64,000 nucleotides of DNA, from positions 11,201,000 through 11,264,999 of the forward strand of contig OY759262.1 in NCBI GenBank assembly GCA_963662155.1, in the 5' to 3' direction. The notes beneath the pieces are model-generated. The model was not told where the DNA came from and made no database searches. It saw nothing but the letters and a program-made list of their open reading frames with translations. Shown here one piece after another: positions 1-10,379 of the stretch. Numbering within the stretch: position 1 is the stretch's first letter; each line of letters begins with the position of its first letter. Origin of the DNA: Lamellibrachia columna. Lineage: Eukaryota > Annelida > Polychaeta > Sabellida > Siboglinidae. The position numbers were made by a program, and so were the translations under genes.

Positions 1-385
1 ATGTCCTTTGTAAAAAATCATATTGTATTATGTTAATAGCCATGATATTTGAGCCACCTGTTATAACTAACATATTACAAACATTAAAATATAGAGATGA
101 ATAAAACATTCATATGTAATTTGTAAGGCATAGAAATGCATGCTGCACATGAAAACAAAATCAGTTTTCCAGAACCTATGTATCAACTGATAGAAGCTTG
201 GGCTATGTCATTGATTATGTATTAGTATGGGACAAAACTGTGGAATTCGTTGAATGTCAGTGTAATTAATATTAAATTTTTCAATTATTTTAAAGCATAG
301 AGAAAATATAAGCTTTGCCTGTGTAAAACTGTACAAGCTGATTTGTAAACAGTTTTGATTTGATTTCACATCTCCTTGGTTTCAG
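1..385. other. AT-rich non-coding stretch upstream of first exon
   Basis: I see no sustained coding signal here. The last bases form a pyrimidine-rich tract ending in TTTCAG at 381-385, a good splice acceptor for the exon that follows. The segment is therefore probably an intron or 5' flank of the DUF4806-like gene, and a 5' non-coding exon could lie outside the window. Confidence 0.5.
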
Positions 386-3300
386 TGTAGCCATGCCATA
401 CTCTGTGGTTCTTTTCAAAGAAGGTGATGCTGTGGAAGTGGAATGCGTACCAACATCATGGATAGAAAAAAGAGGAGATGGGGTAAGTAATAAAAATGCA
501 ATTTTTGTGTGGAATACTAATTATGGCTTAATTGGTTATTTGCAGACATTACCCAGGCTGACTACGTAAGAATTTGTTTTAGTGGAGAGGGGGAGGGTTC
601 GTGTAAAAACATTTGGGTTATATTTTGAGAAAACCCGTGACAGAAAATCCAAAATATCAAATAGCCAAACTTTTTGTCTCTCAATATGTATACTTAAATA
701 CATCTACAAATAGACAAAGATAAGGTCAGTTTGTTACATTAACTATTTAATTTAATGTTAGTTATCTTTGTCATATTTGTTTAACTTGGCAGAAAATTTA
801 CTACTGGCCATCTGGAAATGACGAGAAGAAGAAAATAAAGAGGAATGAAATGCCTGACAAGGCGCAGTGGACAGCATACAATGTTCGCATCATAGGCAAA
901 ACTGGTAATGCACATTATTCATAGTTACATATTAGATTCATGATATGTAAAGTAGAATATAGGAGGGGTGGTTTGTTGCAGTCATGTTCTCATGATAGAG
1001 AATTGTCAAAATGTGATTGTTTTTAGAATAAAAAACGCACCATTGGCTATTTTGTAATTAATTAGAAATGGAAAATGAGAAGGCCGACAACATTGTATAT
1101 GCATGCTTTACAACAATTTACCAACAAATTAACTCATGCTATTGTCATCAACCCATTTGTGAGTGTGTGACAACAGGCTTCATTGATTCTAAATGTATTG
1201 TATACTGCCAACCAATAATTGTTAAATATTTGTCCATTTAGGCAAGGAGATCCTTTGTTTTTGTTGTAAGTTGAGATATTTTCCTGATTAATTCAGAGTA
1301 CCCCGACTATGAGACAGCTTCCAAGTATGCGAAAAAGGCAGAGGATACATCTAATGTTGAGCCAGATGAAGCACAGGGGAAGCGGCATTGCCGAAAGCCA
1401 AAACGCTACCAATCTCCTGATTCACCGGCAGTAGTTAGTGAAGAGTGTGGAGAAGATGGTAATGAAAATTAAAATGCCCCATCTCATATTTGCTTTTATC
1501 ATCCAATATGTATATCTTCCCAGTAGAGCGGTCTGTAATGAGAGGTGTCTATATGTTACAGAATTTTAAAGATGACCAATACTTTTATCCAAACATTTGT
1601 ACATGGCCTTTTTATTCAACTAAAATCAATTGTAAAATTTTATATCATACATTATTCAACATTCATAAGTATAATGTGTACATGTGTTTGCAACACATTT
1701 CTTATTCTACCTTATTTGATGGGAAGTTAATGTATGTTTTCTATTTTCACAAAAGATTTTGAAATGTGATTTGTGGACATTCTGTTGTTATGAAAGACTT
1801 TGGTGTCTGATTCTGGACAAATATCAATTTGATTGTAGGTTTAACTTCAAGAACATATCGGTATTCTACCAAGACAAACTCTGTACAACCCTGAAAATAG
1901 TTTCAGATTCAGAAGTTGAGGAAACTCCAGATACTGTGGAAACAGTTGCACTCCCTCCACCTCCTTTCAGTTTCTCAGGTAACAATTATACAAAAATACA
2001 TAAAATATAGTTAATGTACAACAAAGGACAGTGGAACTTGATTAATCCTGACACCTTGATACCCACTGTATGTGTCTGGATTAACGAGCTATGATTTTAA
2101 TATCAAAAGTATCGTGCATTTACTGTACACATGTCTATCACACTTGTTGAATACTATAACATAATGTGGACATTAAATGTCATCTGATTCACTTGTACAG
2201 GTCTAATGGCTATTTATTGAAGAAGTCTGAGTTTTGTCTGCTTGGTTTCTCTATATCTACTATTGTAAGAATGTGATGTCTCTGTCCAAATGTATATCCT
2301 AAATATTTCATGTCACTGTGACTTTCATGTCAAATAAACTAATAGATAATAATATATAATTGTAACATTTATGTTCAATACAGCACTGGATACTGAAAGT
2401 GGCAGTGATTTGCCCAGAGGTAAATCTTCTAAGCGTACAGAGCCACCATTTCGACCTAGTTGCAGTTCATCCCAGGCCCAACTTAAGCTGCCGCAAGTTC
2501 TCGGCAAACAACAACGTCCACAGGGTGATGGACTGCAAATGGAGAGTCCTGGCAGATCACAGATGATGTCGAGCTCCTTCTGCATTCAAGGTACTCCTTT
2601 ATGCTTCTTTACATGTAGGCCGTTTTAAGTGCTAATATACCATTGGTCTTTCCCTACTCAGGGGACCCCATGGGAAAATTTGACACTGTTTTTATCCTCC
2701 TTGTCACCCCATTAAATAAGCATCATTCAATTAAATAAATGCCCCTTTTCTTACCATTTGGGGGTTGCTGGCAGGGGGAGGACCCAACTAAAATTGCTGG
2801 CATTGGTCATTCCATAATCAGGGAACCCCAAATGAAGATTTGACACTCTTTTTAGCCTTGGCACAATTCCCATAAATAAATGTACTTCTTTCTCACCCTT
2901 TGGGGATTGCTTGCAGGGGGAAGCCCCACCTAAAATTGCTTGCATCGGTTCAAGCGGATATAGTTGTCTCAATTTTTCAGTTCTGGCCAAGCTAGAGAAA
3001 CTGGAGAAAACAATGCAGGAGATAAAATTATCTCTCGTCACTTCACAGCCAGATGATGACTTGACATTAGACACCATTCTGCCTAATGGCAAGAAACTGA
3101 ACACACTCAATGAACTGAGCAATTTTGAAAAACAGTTGGGTGAAGATGATGACATAAGGAATTGATTTAGTATGTTTAAGATATGTTTGAGTCAATTATA
3201 AAGTGGCATTGCTTTTTTACTGTATTTTTGAAGCAACCTTAGAGTCTAAATTAATTTGGAAAGCTTTCTATACAGAACCTATTTCTAGGAATTATTGTGA

Positions 3301-3884
3301 CATTTCAAATTATGCTTAAAGGTGTGAAATATAAATTATTTCATGAATGTATGAATATCAAAATGGTCCAGCTTCATAATTGTTTAGTCAATAATGTTTG
3401 TGTTCCTTCAAGACAAGTTCACTTCATATAGCTACAGATACTCTGACTGTAACTGATTGTTGGTCCAACATTATAACATGGGAAGCAAAAGGTTAAAATA
3501 ATCCAACAAAAAATAAATTACCTATTTATTATTGGTTTAGGAATAACAATTTGCTTGTGAGTGACAATAATGAGTTTCTGCAAGTGCATACATACATATG
3601 TACGTGTGTGCGCGCGTGCGTGCATGAATGCATGCAAACAATTTTATAATATAGAAATGATCAAACTTTGTTCCTTTAAAATAGAGTTGTCATTTTATAT
3701 AAAATATATATTTATTTTACACAGATTCAAATTCTTTCGTCACTAGAGGGTGCAAGCCTTGCTAGAACCTGCAGGGCCATTATGCGGTCACTGATGACTC
3801 ATGGCCTTATGAGTTTGTTCGGTGTTATTGGGCAAAAGGGAAAACTACCCTTTCGAGACCATCTGCTGTGCAAAGTGGTCTCAA
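386..3884 (+). CDS. DUF4806-like multi-exon gene, possibly decayed at one junction
   Basis: Seven exons read as one protein: 386-482 (first Met at 393), 793-904, 1297-1458, 1907-1978, 2384-2590, 2981-3165 and 3725-3884. All junctions through 2981 have AG/GT sites and matching phase. The N-terminus starts MPYSVVLFKEGDAVEVECVP and continues into KIYYWPSG, then YPDYETASKYAKKAEDTS. This is the layout of invertebrate proteins that end in DUF4806. The C-terminus has a short coiled coil (LAKLEKLEKTMQEIK), then LDTILPNGKKLNTLNELSNF, and the last exon SLEGASLARTCRAIMRSLMT followed by GQKGKLPF, which match DUF4806. The family's function is unknown. One oddity: the sixth exon meets an in-frame TGA at 3163-3165 and shows no GT donor in the right phase before it, although the next exon is clearly DUF4806. 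The terminal exon after 3884 (donor GTAAGT) was not found. The gene may be a recent pseudogene or use an unusual splice. Confidence 0.72.
2641..2943. repeat. Intronic two-copy tandem repeat (about 160 and 140 bp)
   Basis: Within the fifth intron of the DUF4806-like gene, 2641-2800 and 2801-2940 are diverged copies. Both begin with CATTGGTC, share TTTGACACT, CAGGGGGA and AAAATTGCT in the same order, and differ by substitutions and small indels. No coding role is apparent. Confidence 0.75.
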
Positions 3885-4249
3885 GTAAGTATATTTCCAT
3901 TGACCTGTGTGCTTATTATATTATCATGATCTTACTATAAGCAATAGTTGTTTATTGATTACTAAAAAAAAATGTTTCTAACAAATTCCCTTAACTTACA
4001 AAATCGTGGGCGCATGAATACACAGCTATTTTTTTGTAAATATTGACGGGCATCGCACATGGGGGCATTTTAAAAGAGCTGGAGGCATGTGATTTTGATA
4101 AACGTTGGTGAGCATGTCAATGAGATGATGGCAGTTGCTGCACATTTATTTCAGAATTTTTGATGGTCAGGTTTTCTTATAATCAGACAAAACGTTAACA
4201 TGGCCACCAATGCAATTCCCAACTGTGGTCTGACTCCAAATAGAGTGTC
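3885..4249. other. Non-coding interval between DUF4806-like and His-Me genes
   Basis: It starts with a canonical GTAAGT donor at 3885, so the first part is probably intron of the upstream gene whose last exon I could not find. The remainder is AT-rich with no recognisable protein. A T-rich tract and start-codon context precede the Met at 4250. Confidence 0.4.
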
Positions 4250-4702
4250 ATGGCAACGGAAACAGAAAACATGGATGTTGATTTTTGTAAAAAGTACACT
4301 GCAAAATTACAAGAAAAGGTGGTATTGTCTGCCAATGGGCAGTGTCAGTTGTGGACAGGGTGCAAAAAAGGGAAATTCAGTGACTATGGTGTGATTAATT
4401 GCCGTTTTGAGTGTGGCTACAGAACGGTTACAGTGCATCGTTTAATTTATATGCTTGAACACAAAATGACACGTGTTGAACCTGGCTTAGATGCCAGTCG
4501 TCTTTGTCTTAACAGTCTGTGTCTGACAGCAAGTCATATCTCTATGGAGCCACATTCCATAAATAACAACAGGCAGTATTGTGTTAGTCAAAATGTATGC
4601 TTTGGTCATGCACCATATCCAAAGTGTATGTTGCAATTCAAGGTATTTCAATGGCAATGCAATAGTAAAACTTACATTTTTTTAGATGTGTTGAATCCTT
4701 AA
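4250..4702 (+). CDS. His-Me (I-PpoI-like) zinc-loop endonuclease with altered catalytic site
   Basis: The 150-residue protein resembles the zinc-binding loop region of His-Me finger homing endonucleases such as I-PpoI. Visible signatures, in order, are CQLWTG, YGVINCRF, VHRLIYMLEHK, then SRLCLNSLCLTASHISMEPH, INNNRQYC and CFGHAPYPKC. In I-PpoI the equivalent block reads S-H-L-C-H-N, with His98 as general base, Cys100/Cys105/His110 on zinc and Asn119 on the metal. Here both zinc cysteines, the zinc His and the metal Asn are kept, but the His98 position is Arg (CGT, one transition from CAT) and the following His is Leu. The second zinc cluster (Cys, Cys, His, Cys) is present. The ORF is intact yet predicted to be nuclease-dead. 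It is convergent with the MULE remnant next door. The start is the ATG at 4250; an ATG at 4271 is also possible. The tail after PKCML may be intron read-through at the GTATTT at about 4644. Confidence 0.75.
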   Translation: MATETENMDVDFCKKYTAKLQEKVVLSANGQCQLWTGCKKGKFSDYGVINCRFECGYRTVTVHRLIYMLEHKMTRVEPGLDASRLCLNSLCLTASHISMEPHSINNNRQYCVSQNVCFGHAPYPKCMLQFKVFQWQCNSKTYIFLDVLNP

Positions 4703-4956
4703 GTTTTTTTAAAGTAGTGTCGTCTGCTGTAGTCAATCTTATGCAGTTGTGTCTGTCAGCCCATGCTGAGTGATGTCTTCGAATGTCGATTGATGTATAG
4801 CTCACAAGATGGCACCATGTGCCAGTCATGGTCCATTGTCTGTTGGTGGTTTCTTGTATGGTGGTTGCAGGTCTATGAGTGATGAAACTGGGAGAAAGTA
4901 GAAAGTTCACATTTGTAAGAAGTGTTCTGTTTTCTGTTTGTTTCATAATCTACCCT
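4703..4956. other. Short non-coding gap between convergent ORFs
   Basis: No protein-like reading was found. This is the 3' flank shared by the His-Me ORF and the MULE remnant, and it would be the place to look for the MULE terminal inverted repeat, which I could not identify by eye. Confidence 0.4.
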
Positions 4957-7347
4957 CTACTTTCTGCTGGCATAACTGTTATCAGCAGACTTTCGTGATC
5001 GCAATGAATAAGGATGATCTTCCCTGTTTGCAGTTGGCAGTGTTGTCTTTCTGCGGCGACTCCTTGTGACCACTGGCTTAACTACTGCTGCTGGCGTTTC
5101 TGAAGCTGGCTTTTTCTTCCCTTTAAGAGTAGATGGTTTTGGATCAAGCTGACACTTCAGGTATCGATCTTCTGGACGGCGGTTTCTGTTTGAATCGAAG
5201 TAGTTCTGCATGCGCTTTAACTTGGTATGACGGATATGCAGACGCACTGATGATCGACGTTTGTATTGTCTCTGGTATTCCACCTCATGCTGGATTTGCT
5301 TGACAGCTCTAGCGACCTGTCCACCTCTCGTAATAGGACAATGTACATTCTCCAACTTGCGCAGAATTGAATTCCCCGCTCCATAATTTATGCGATCGAT
5401 CACTGAACTCACTCGTCCATGTGCATTTCTACTGAATTTAACATTCTTCGGCAATGAAGCACTGAATGATCGGTTAATGGATTCATTCTTGTCAGTTGTA
5501 AGTCTGTGTCGTGTCATCTGGAGTGCTGAATTTCCAAGTCGCATTTCTATTAATCCTTTAAGTGTTGCTCGGTCTTCATCTGTCATATTGAGTCGTGTCA
5601 GGCCACATGCCTTCAAATGTTGTGACCTTTTCCACCAGTTGTTTCGCTTGCCTCCACGACAGACAATTCCATGTCGGTGGGTGACAGTTCTGACATGAGC
5701 CAGAATAACAGTCCAGTGTTGCTTGGATTATTTTTGGCATCTTAGTAGTTATCATTCTAATGTCACCAGCATAAAGTGTGACCTTTTCCACCAGTTGTTT
5801 CGCTTGCCTCCACGACAGACAATTCCATGTCGGTGGGTGACAGTTCTGACATGAGCCAGAATAACAGTCCAGTGTTGCTTGGATTATCTTTGGCATCTTA
5901 GTAGTTATCATTCTAATGTCACCAGCATAAAGTGTAGATTTTCTGGCATCGTGTTCTTACATCCTCTGCAAAAATTTTCTTGTTTTCAGCTCTCACCATG
6001 GCATTCTCCCCCGGGAACATTCTGGATGAGAAAGATGCTCTCATGATATGTCAGAACTGTGTCTGACCGAGATGTGTTGTGTCAGCCTGCCGTTCTGCCG
6101 CGACTGTTGGCATGGCATCCTGTAACCCATGAAATGCTTTCGCATCACCGTCTGTTGCAACGAATTTTAGTCCGACCTGTTGTTGGGCAAAGCTCACTCT
6201 GATTTGGCGGCCTATTTCATATTCTGACATTGGATCGACCACACGAATCGTGGCTGTACATCCTTGATGGCCTGTGCACGACACATTTTGACCTTGATTG
6301 CGAAGTGATGAGCCTAGTTTGCATAGCTTGTTTTCCATGTGAAAACCTAGAATCTCATGCTTGTCCGTCTGCCATTCAATCGCGGTTCCCACTGCTTGAC
6401 TTGCACTCTGTCAACAACCGTAGCTGTTTTTCAGGGATGTTGATTTGTACCTCACATCCATGCTTATATTGATTGGTGCATTTGCTGGAAGACCACGCAG
6501 AACATTTATCTCTGGTTTTTTCCCTCTTCTGCTGTAGGTCATCAGTCGTGGACTGAGAAGTAATTGTGGCAACCCGGTTGGATGTCCTTTGCATCCCGCT
6601 TCGACTTGGGGGAGGTGTGTTTGTTGTGGGCAGAATGTGTCGCAACTTTGTGTTTCCCATCGTTGTATCTTGTAGTCCTACATGGATGGCTACATTTGGA
6701 GCACACGGTTTCTGACCACGACTGCCCGTGTTTACTTCGGAATACAGTTTATACATACGTGACTTGTAGTGACAGGCTGTACAGGACAATGACTGTTGCC
6801 AACACAAACCAAATTTTTTCTCATGTACTTCGAAGTGTGGAAGAATACATGTGTCCTCTCTGCTAGCATGCTCTTTAAAGCAATCATTCCACATTGCTGC
6901 ATTTTTGTCCACACTAAGTAGACGCATTTCAGAAACTGCATGAATATCTGTCTGTACGTCAGCTTGAAGATAGATGTATGTTAGGTCAGGGCATTGATCA
7001 AGCTGTGGCTGTAGAATTTTGCTCGTGCCTGGCCGGCCCTCTGCGTCTGAAACTGCCAGCAACCCTGAAGGAGTGGTTTGCACCACTCTGTCAAAGTCAT
7101 CCTGGCTTAGCCGTGGCAACCAAACCCCACTGTTAACCCCACTGGGTTCCTGTTGGATTGCTGCATCTGATGGTTTGTGGTAACAGTGGCCGGTCTTGAA
7201 GCCACCAATTTTCATCTTAATTCCACCAGCAGGTGGACATTTCTCCTCGCTCTTTCTACTACTACTACTACTACTACTATCATATGTTGTCTCCTCCATT
7301 GTAAAATCCCAGGTAAATCCAAGTAAAATTACTAATGAAAGTGACAA
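4957..7347 (-). pseudogene. Mutator-like element (MULE) transposase, frameshifted
   Basis: Read on the minus strand, fragments assemble in order into a metazoan-type MULE transposase. First comes an N-terminal block (HCYHKPSDAAIQQEPSGV, GVWLPRLSQDDFDRVVQTTP). Then DIHAVSEMRLLSVDKNAAMW and a zinc-ribbon-like CWQQSLSCTACHYKSRMYKL, followed by APNVAIHVGLQDTTMGNTKL and PPPSRSGMQRTSNRV. The catalytic-core region has KFVATDGDAKAFHGLQDAMP and ERQADTTHLGQTQF. The C-terminal part has LTRLNMTDEDRATLKGLIEM and LTTDKNESINRSFSASLPKN. Such enzymes cut and paste MULE DNA transposons. Lesions: a frame change near 6376-6392, a stop near 6051, a 4-bp insertion in the Cys-rich block, and a 156-bp internal tandem duplication. 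The N-terminal block is the part amplified in the adjacent array. This is clearly a dead copy. Confidence 0.85.
5621..5932 (-). repeat. 156-bp tandem duplication inside MULE coding region
   Basis: 5621-5776 and 5777-5932 are near-identical, with a period of 156 bp (exactly 52 codons, so frame-preserving). Each copy encodes AGDIRMITTKMPKIIQATLD and the Cys-rich CYSGSCQNC motif. Both copies carry the same 4-bp insertion after the Cys motif, so the insertion predates the duplication. Confidence 0.9.
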
Positions 7348-7391
7348 AATCGTTATCTGAATGCAAAGACGTCTAATCCGCCTGAATACAC

Positions 7392-7640
7392 GTCGGAAAC
7401 TGCCAGCAATCCTGAAGGAGTGGTTTGCACCACTCTGTCAAAGTCATCCTGGCTTAGCCGTGGCAACCAAACCCCACTGCTAACCCCACTGGGTTCCTGT
7501 TGGATTGCTGCATCTGATGGTTTGTGATAACAGTGGCCGGTCTTGAAGCCACCAGTTTTCATCTTAATTCCACCAGCAGGTGGACATTTCTCCTCACTCT
7601 TTCTACAACTACTACTACTATCATGTGTTGTCTCCTCCAT
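7392..7640 (-). pseudogene. MULE N-terminal fragment, left array copy 1
   Basis: The open piece starts MEETTHDSSSSCRKSEEKCP and ends AVSD. It then runs into VYSGGLD, which is read-through over the junction with the complete MULE copy. Relative to the full remnant at 7299 it differs by scattered substitutions and a Ser tract of four residues followed by Cys. It lacks every catalytic region and cannot be a transposase on its own. Confidence 0.8.
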
Positions 7641-7699
7641 TTTAAAATCCCAGGTAAATCCAAGTAAAATTACTAATGAAAGTGACAAAACCGTTATCT

Positions 7700-8725
7700 G
7701 AATGCAAAGACATCTAATCCACATGAGAAACCTGATGACAGTGACAGGAGACCAGTATATTAGGGGGGGGGACATCTTCAAACTAGTGCAGCCTCCCTCT
7801 GATAAGTTACATCAAAGCAGAACAAGTCACATTATAATATAATTACTTAGCAGTCAACTTTTGTTTATTTCAGTTAATTAGACACAGTCACCTTTACTCA
7901 AGTCCATGTGAAGAGCACACATCTATTGGGAGTTGAGAAAATCCTGGACAGGCCAAGCTGTTATCTGATATGGCCTAGTGAGCTGACGTAACTGTTTCAC
8001 ATGGAAGGTGAGTTGTTTTTGAGGACTCCACTAAGTAGGTTATGTAATGTTATGTAATTCGACAAGTTGAGGTGTCTGTCTTTTCAGTAATCCACACTCA
8101 AAGGTGATATTTGGGTATGTTTACATAGGTGTATTGTGGCACCAGGTAAAAAATTATTATAACTTTCAGTATGGAATAAAAACTGGCTATATAGAATTTG
8201 ATTACAGAACACATGCTGGACTATTCCAAAAAATATGTTACAAGTTCATTGGAGTGAGCTGAAAAAGTGAGTGTATTCGAGTATCGTACTAGAATACAGA
8301 CTGTCTCAAGCTGAAGTAGCTTATATATGTGTGTTCTGCCCACCACAGGTGGTGGTTCTTTGTGTATGTAAGCAACTCCAACAACTAGGTAGGACATAGA
8401 TTTTTTGCATAAATGCATGATTTTCATTTACCTTTATCAACAGTCTAAATAAAAAAAAATTATGCACAGTTACCATTTTTATTTGGGGTAAGACCACAGT
8501 TGACCTTCCTGTTTACTGTTTCACACGAATGTAGGGCACGCGAAATTGTGAAATGTGAATTTAATAAATTCATATTATGTGACATGAGTGCCTTTGAGCA
8601 TGAATATTCACAGGTTTGTTTATAGAAGCTATTGGCTGTGAAATAGTGCATTTTTTGGAGAGTTTAACTGGCGGAGGGATTTATGGGAATTTATCTGCTA
8701 TGGGCCACGGGGCGCATGAATACAC
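7700..8725 (-). other. Flanking part of array unit, no clear gene
   Basis: This is the roughly 1-kb non-MULE portion of the unit. It holds the G-run near 7760, ordinary AT-rich sequence, and a small ORF at 8221-8427 (MSYLVVGVAYIHKEPPPVVG core) that recurs in all units. I do not regard the small ORF as a demonstrated gene. Confidence 0.5.
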
Positions 8726-8936
8726 GTCGGAAACTGCCAGCAATCCTGAAGGAGTGGTTTGCACCACTCTGTCAAAGTCATCCTGGCTTAGCAGTGGCAA
8801 CCAAACCCCACTGCTAACCCCACTGGTTTCCTGTTGGATTGCTGCATCTGATGGTTTGTGGTAACAGTGGCCGGTCTTGAAGCCACCAATTTTCATCTTA
8901 ATTCCACCAGCAGGTGGACATTTCTCCTCACTCTTT

Positions 8937-9014
<78 letters not shown>

Positions 9015-9034
9015 TCATGTGTTGTCTCCTCCAT
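8726..9034 (-). pseudogene. MULE N-terminal fragment with expanded poly-Ser, left copy 2
   Basis: This has the same coding piece as the other units, but the AGT codon run following METTHD-type residues is expanded to about 25 codons (about 8938-9014 as CTA/TAC repeats on the + strand). The frame stays open. Downstream of AVSD the reading continues into VYSCAPWPIADKFP, which is unit flank. Confidence 0.8.
8938..9014. repeat. (CTA)n trinucleotide microsatellite
   Basis: About 25 uninterrupted TAC/CTA triplets encode poly-Ser on the minus strand. Sister units have only about 5-9, so this is a local trinucleotide expansion. Confidence 0.95.
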
Positions 9035-10124
9035 TTTAAAATCACAGGTAAATCCAAGTAAAATGACTAATGAAAGTGACAAAACCGTTATCTGAATGCA
9101 AAGACATCTAATCCACCTGAGAAACCAGATGACAGTGACAGGAGACCAGTATATTAGGGGGGGGTGGGGACATCTTCAATCTAATGCAGCCTCCCTCTGA
9201 TAAGTTACATCAAAGCAGAACAAGTCACATTATAATATAATTACTTAGCAGTCAACTTTTGTTCATTTCAGTTAATTAGACAAAGTCACCTTTACTCAAG
9301 TCCATGTGAAGAGCACACATCTATTTGGAGTTGAGAAAATCCTGGACAGGCCAAGCTGTTATCTGATATGGCCTAGTGAGCTGACGTTACTGTTTCACAT
9401 GGAAGGTGAGTTGTTTTTGAGGACTCCACTAAGTAGGTTATGTAATGTTATGCAATTCGACAAGTTGAGGTGTCTGTCTTTTCAGTAATCCACAGTCAAA
9501 GGTGATATTTGGGTCTGTTTACATATGTGTATTGTGGCACCAGGTAAAAATTTATTATAACTTTCAGTATAGAATAACAACTGGCTATATAGAATTTGAT
9601 TACAGAACACATGCTGGACTATTCCAAAAATTATGTTACAAGTTCATTCGAGTGAGCTGAAAAAGTGAGTGTATTCGAGTATCGTACTAGAATACAGACT
9701 TTCTCAAGCTGAAGTAGCTCATATATGTGTGTTCTGCCTACCACAGGTGGTGGTTCCTTGTGTATGTAAGCAACTCCAACAACTAGGTAGGACATATATT
9801 TTTTGCATGAATGTATGATTTTCATTTACCTTTATCAACAATGTAAATTTAAAAAAAATCTGCACAGTTACCATTTTTATTTGGGGTAAGACCACAGTTG
9901 ACCTTCCTGTTTACTGTTTCACACGAATGTAGGGCACGCGAAATTGTGAAATGTGAACTTAATAAATTCATATTATGTGACATGAGTGCCTTTGAACAAG
10001 AATATTCACAGGTTTGTTTATAGAAGCTATTGGCTGTGAAATAGTGCATTTTTTGGAGAGTTTAACTGGCGGAGGGATTTATGGGAATTTTTCTGCTATG
10101 GGCCACGTGGGCGCATGAATACAC

Positions 10125-10379
10125 GTCGGAAACTGCCAGCAATCCTGATGGAGTGGTTTGAACCACTCTGTCAAAGTCATCCTGGCTTAGCCGTGGCAAC
10201 CAAACCCCACTGCTAACCCCACTGGGTTCCTGTTGGATTGCTGCATCTGATGGTTTGTGGTAACAGTGGCCGGTCTTGAAGCCACCAATTTTCATCTTAA
10301 TCCCACCAGCAGGTGGACATTTCTCCTCACTCTTTCTACTACTACTACTACTACTACTATCATGTGTTGTCTCCTCCAT
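10125..10379 (-). pseudogene. MULE N-terminal fragment, left array copy 3
   Basis: The piece runs from the MEETTHDS start to AVSD, followed by flank-derived VYSCAHVAHSRKIPINPSAS and a stop. It has seven Ser codons and is otherwise close to the complete MULE N-terminus. It has no catalytic domain. Confidence 0.8.

Noticed and set aside
8858..9095. Poly-Leu and poly-Thr ORFs on the plus strand
   Set aside because: These are other-frame readings of the (CTA)n tract. The minus-strand MULE frame explains the region.
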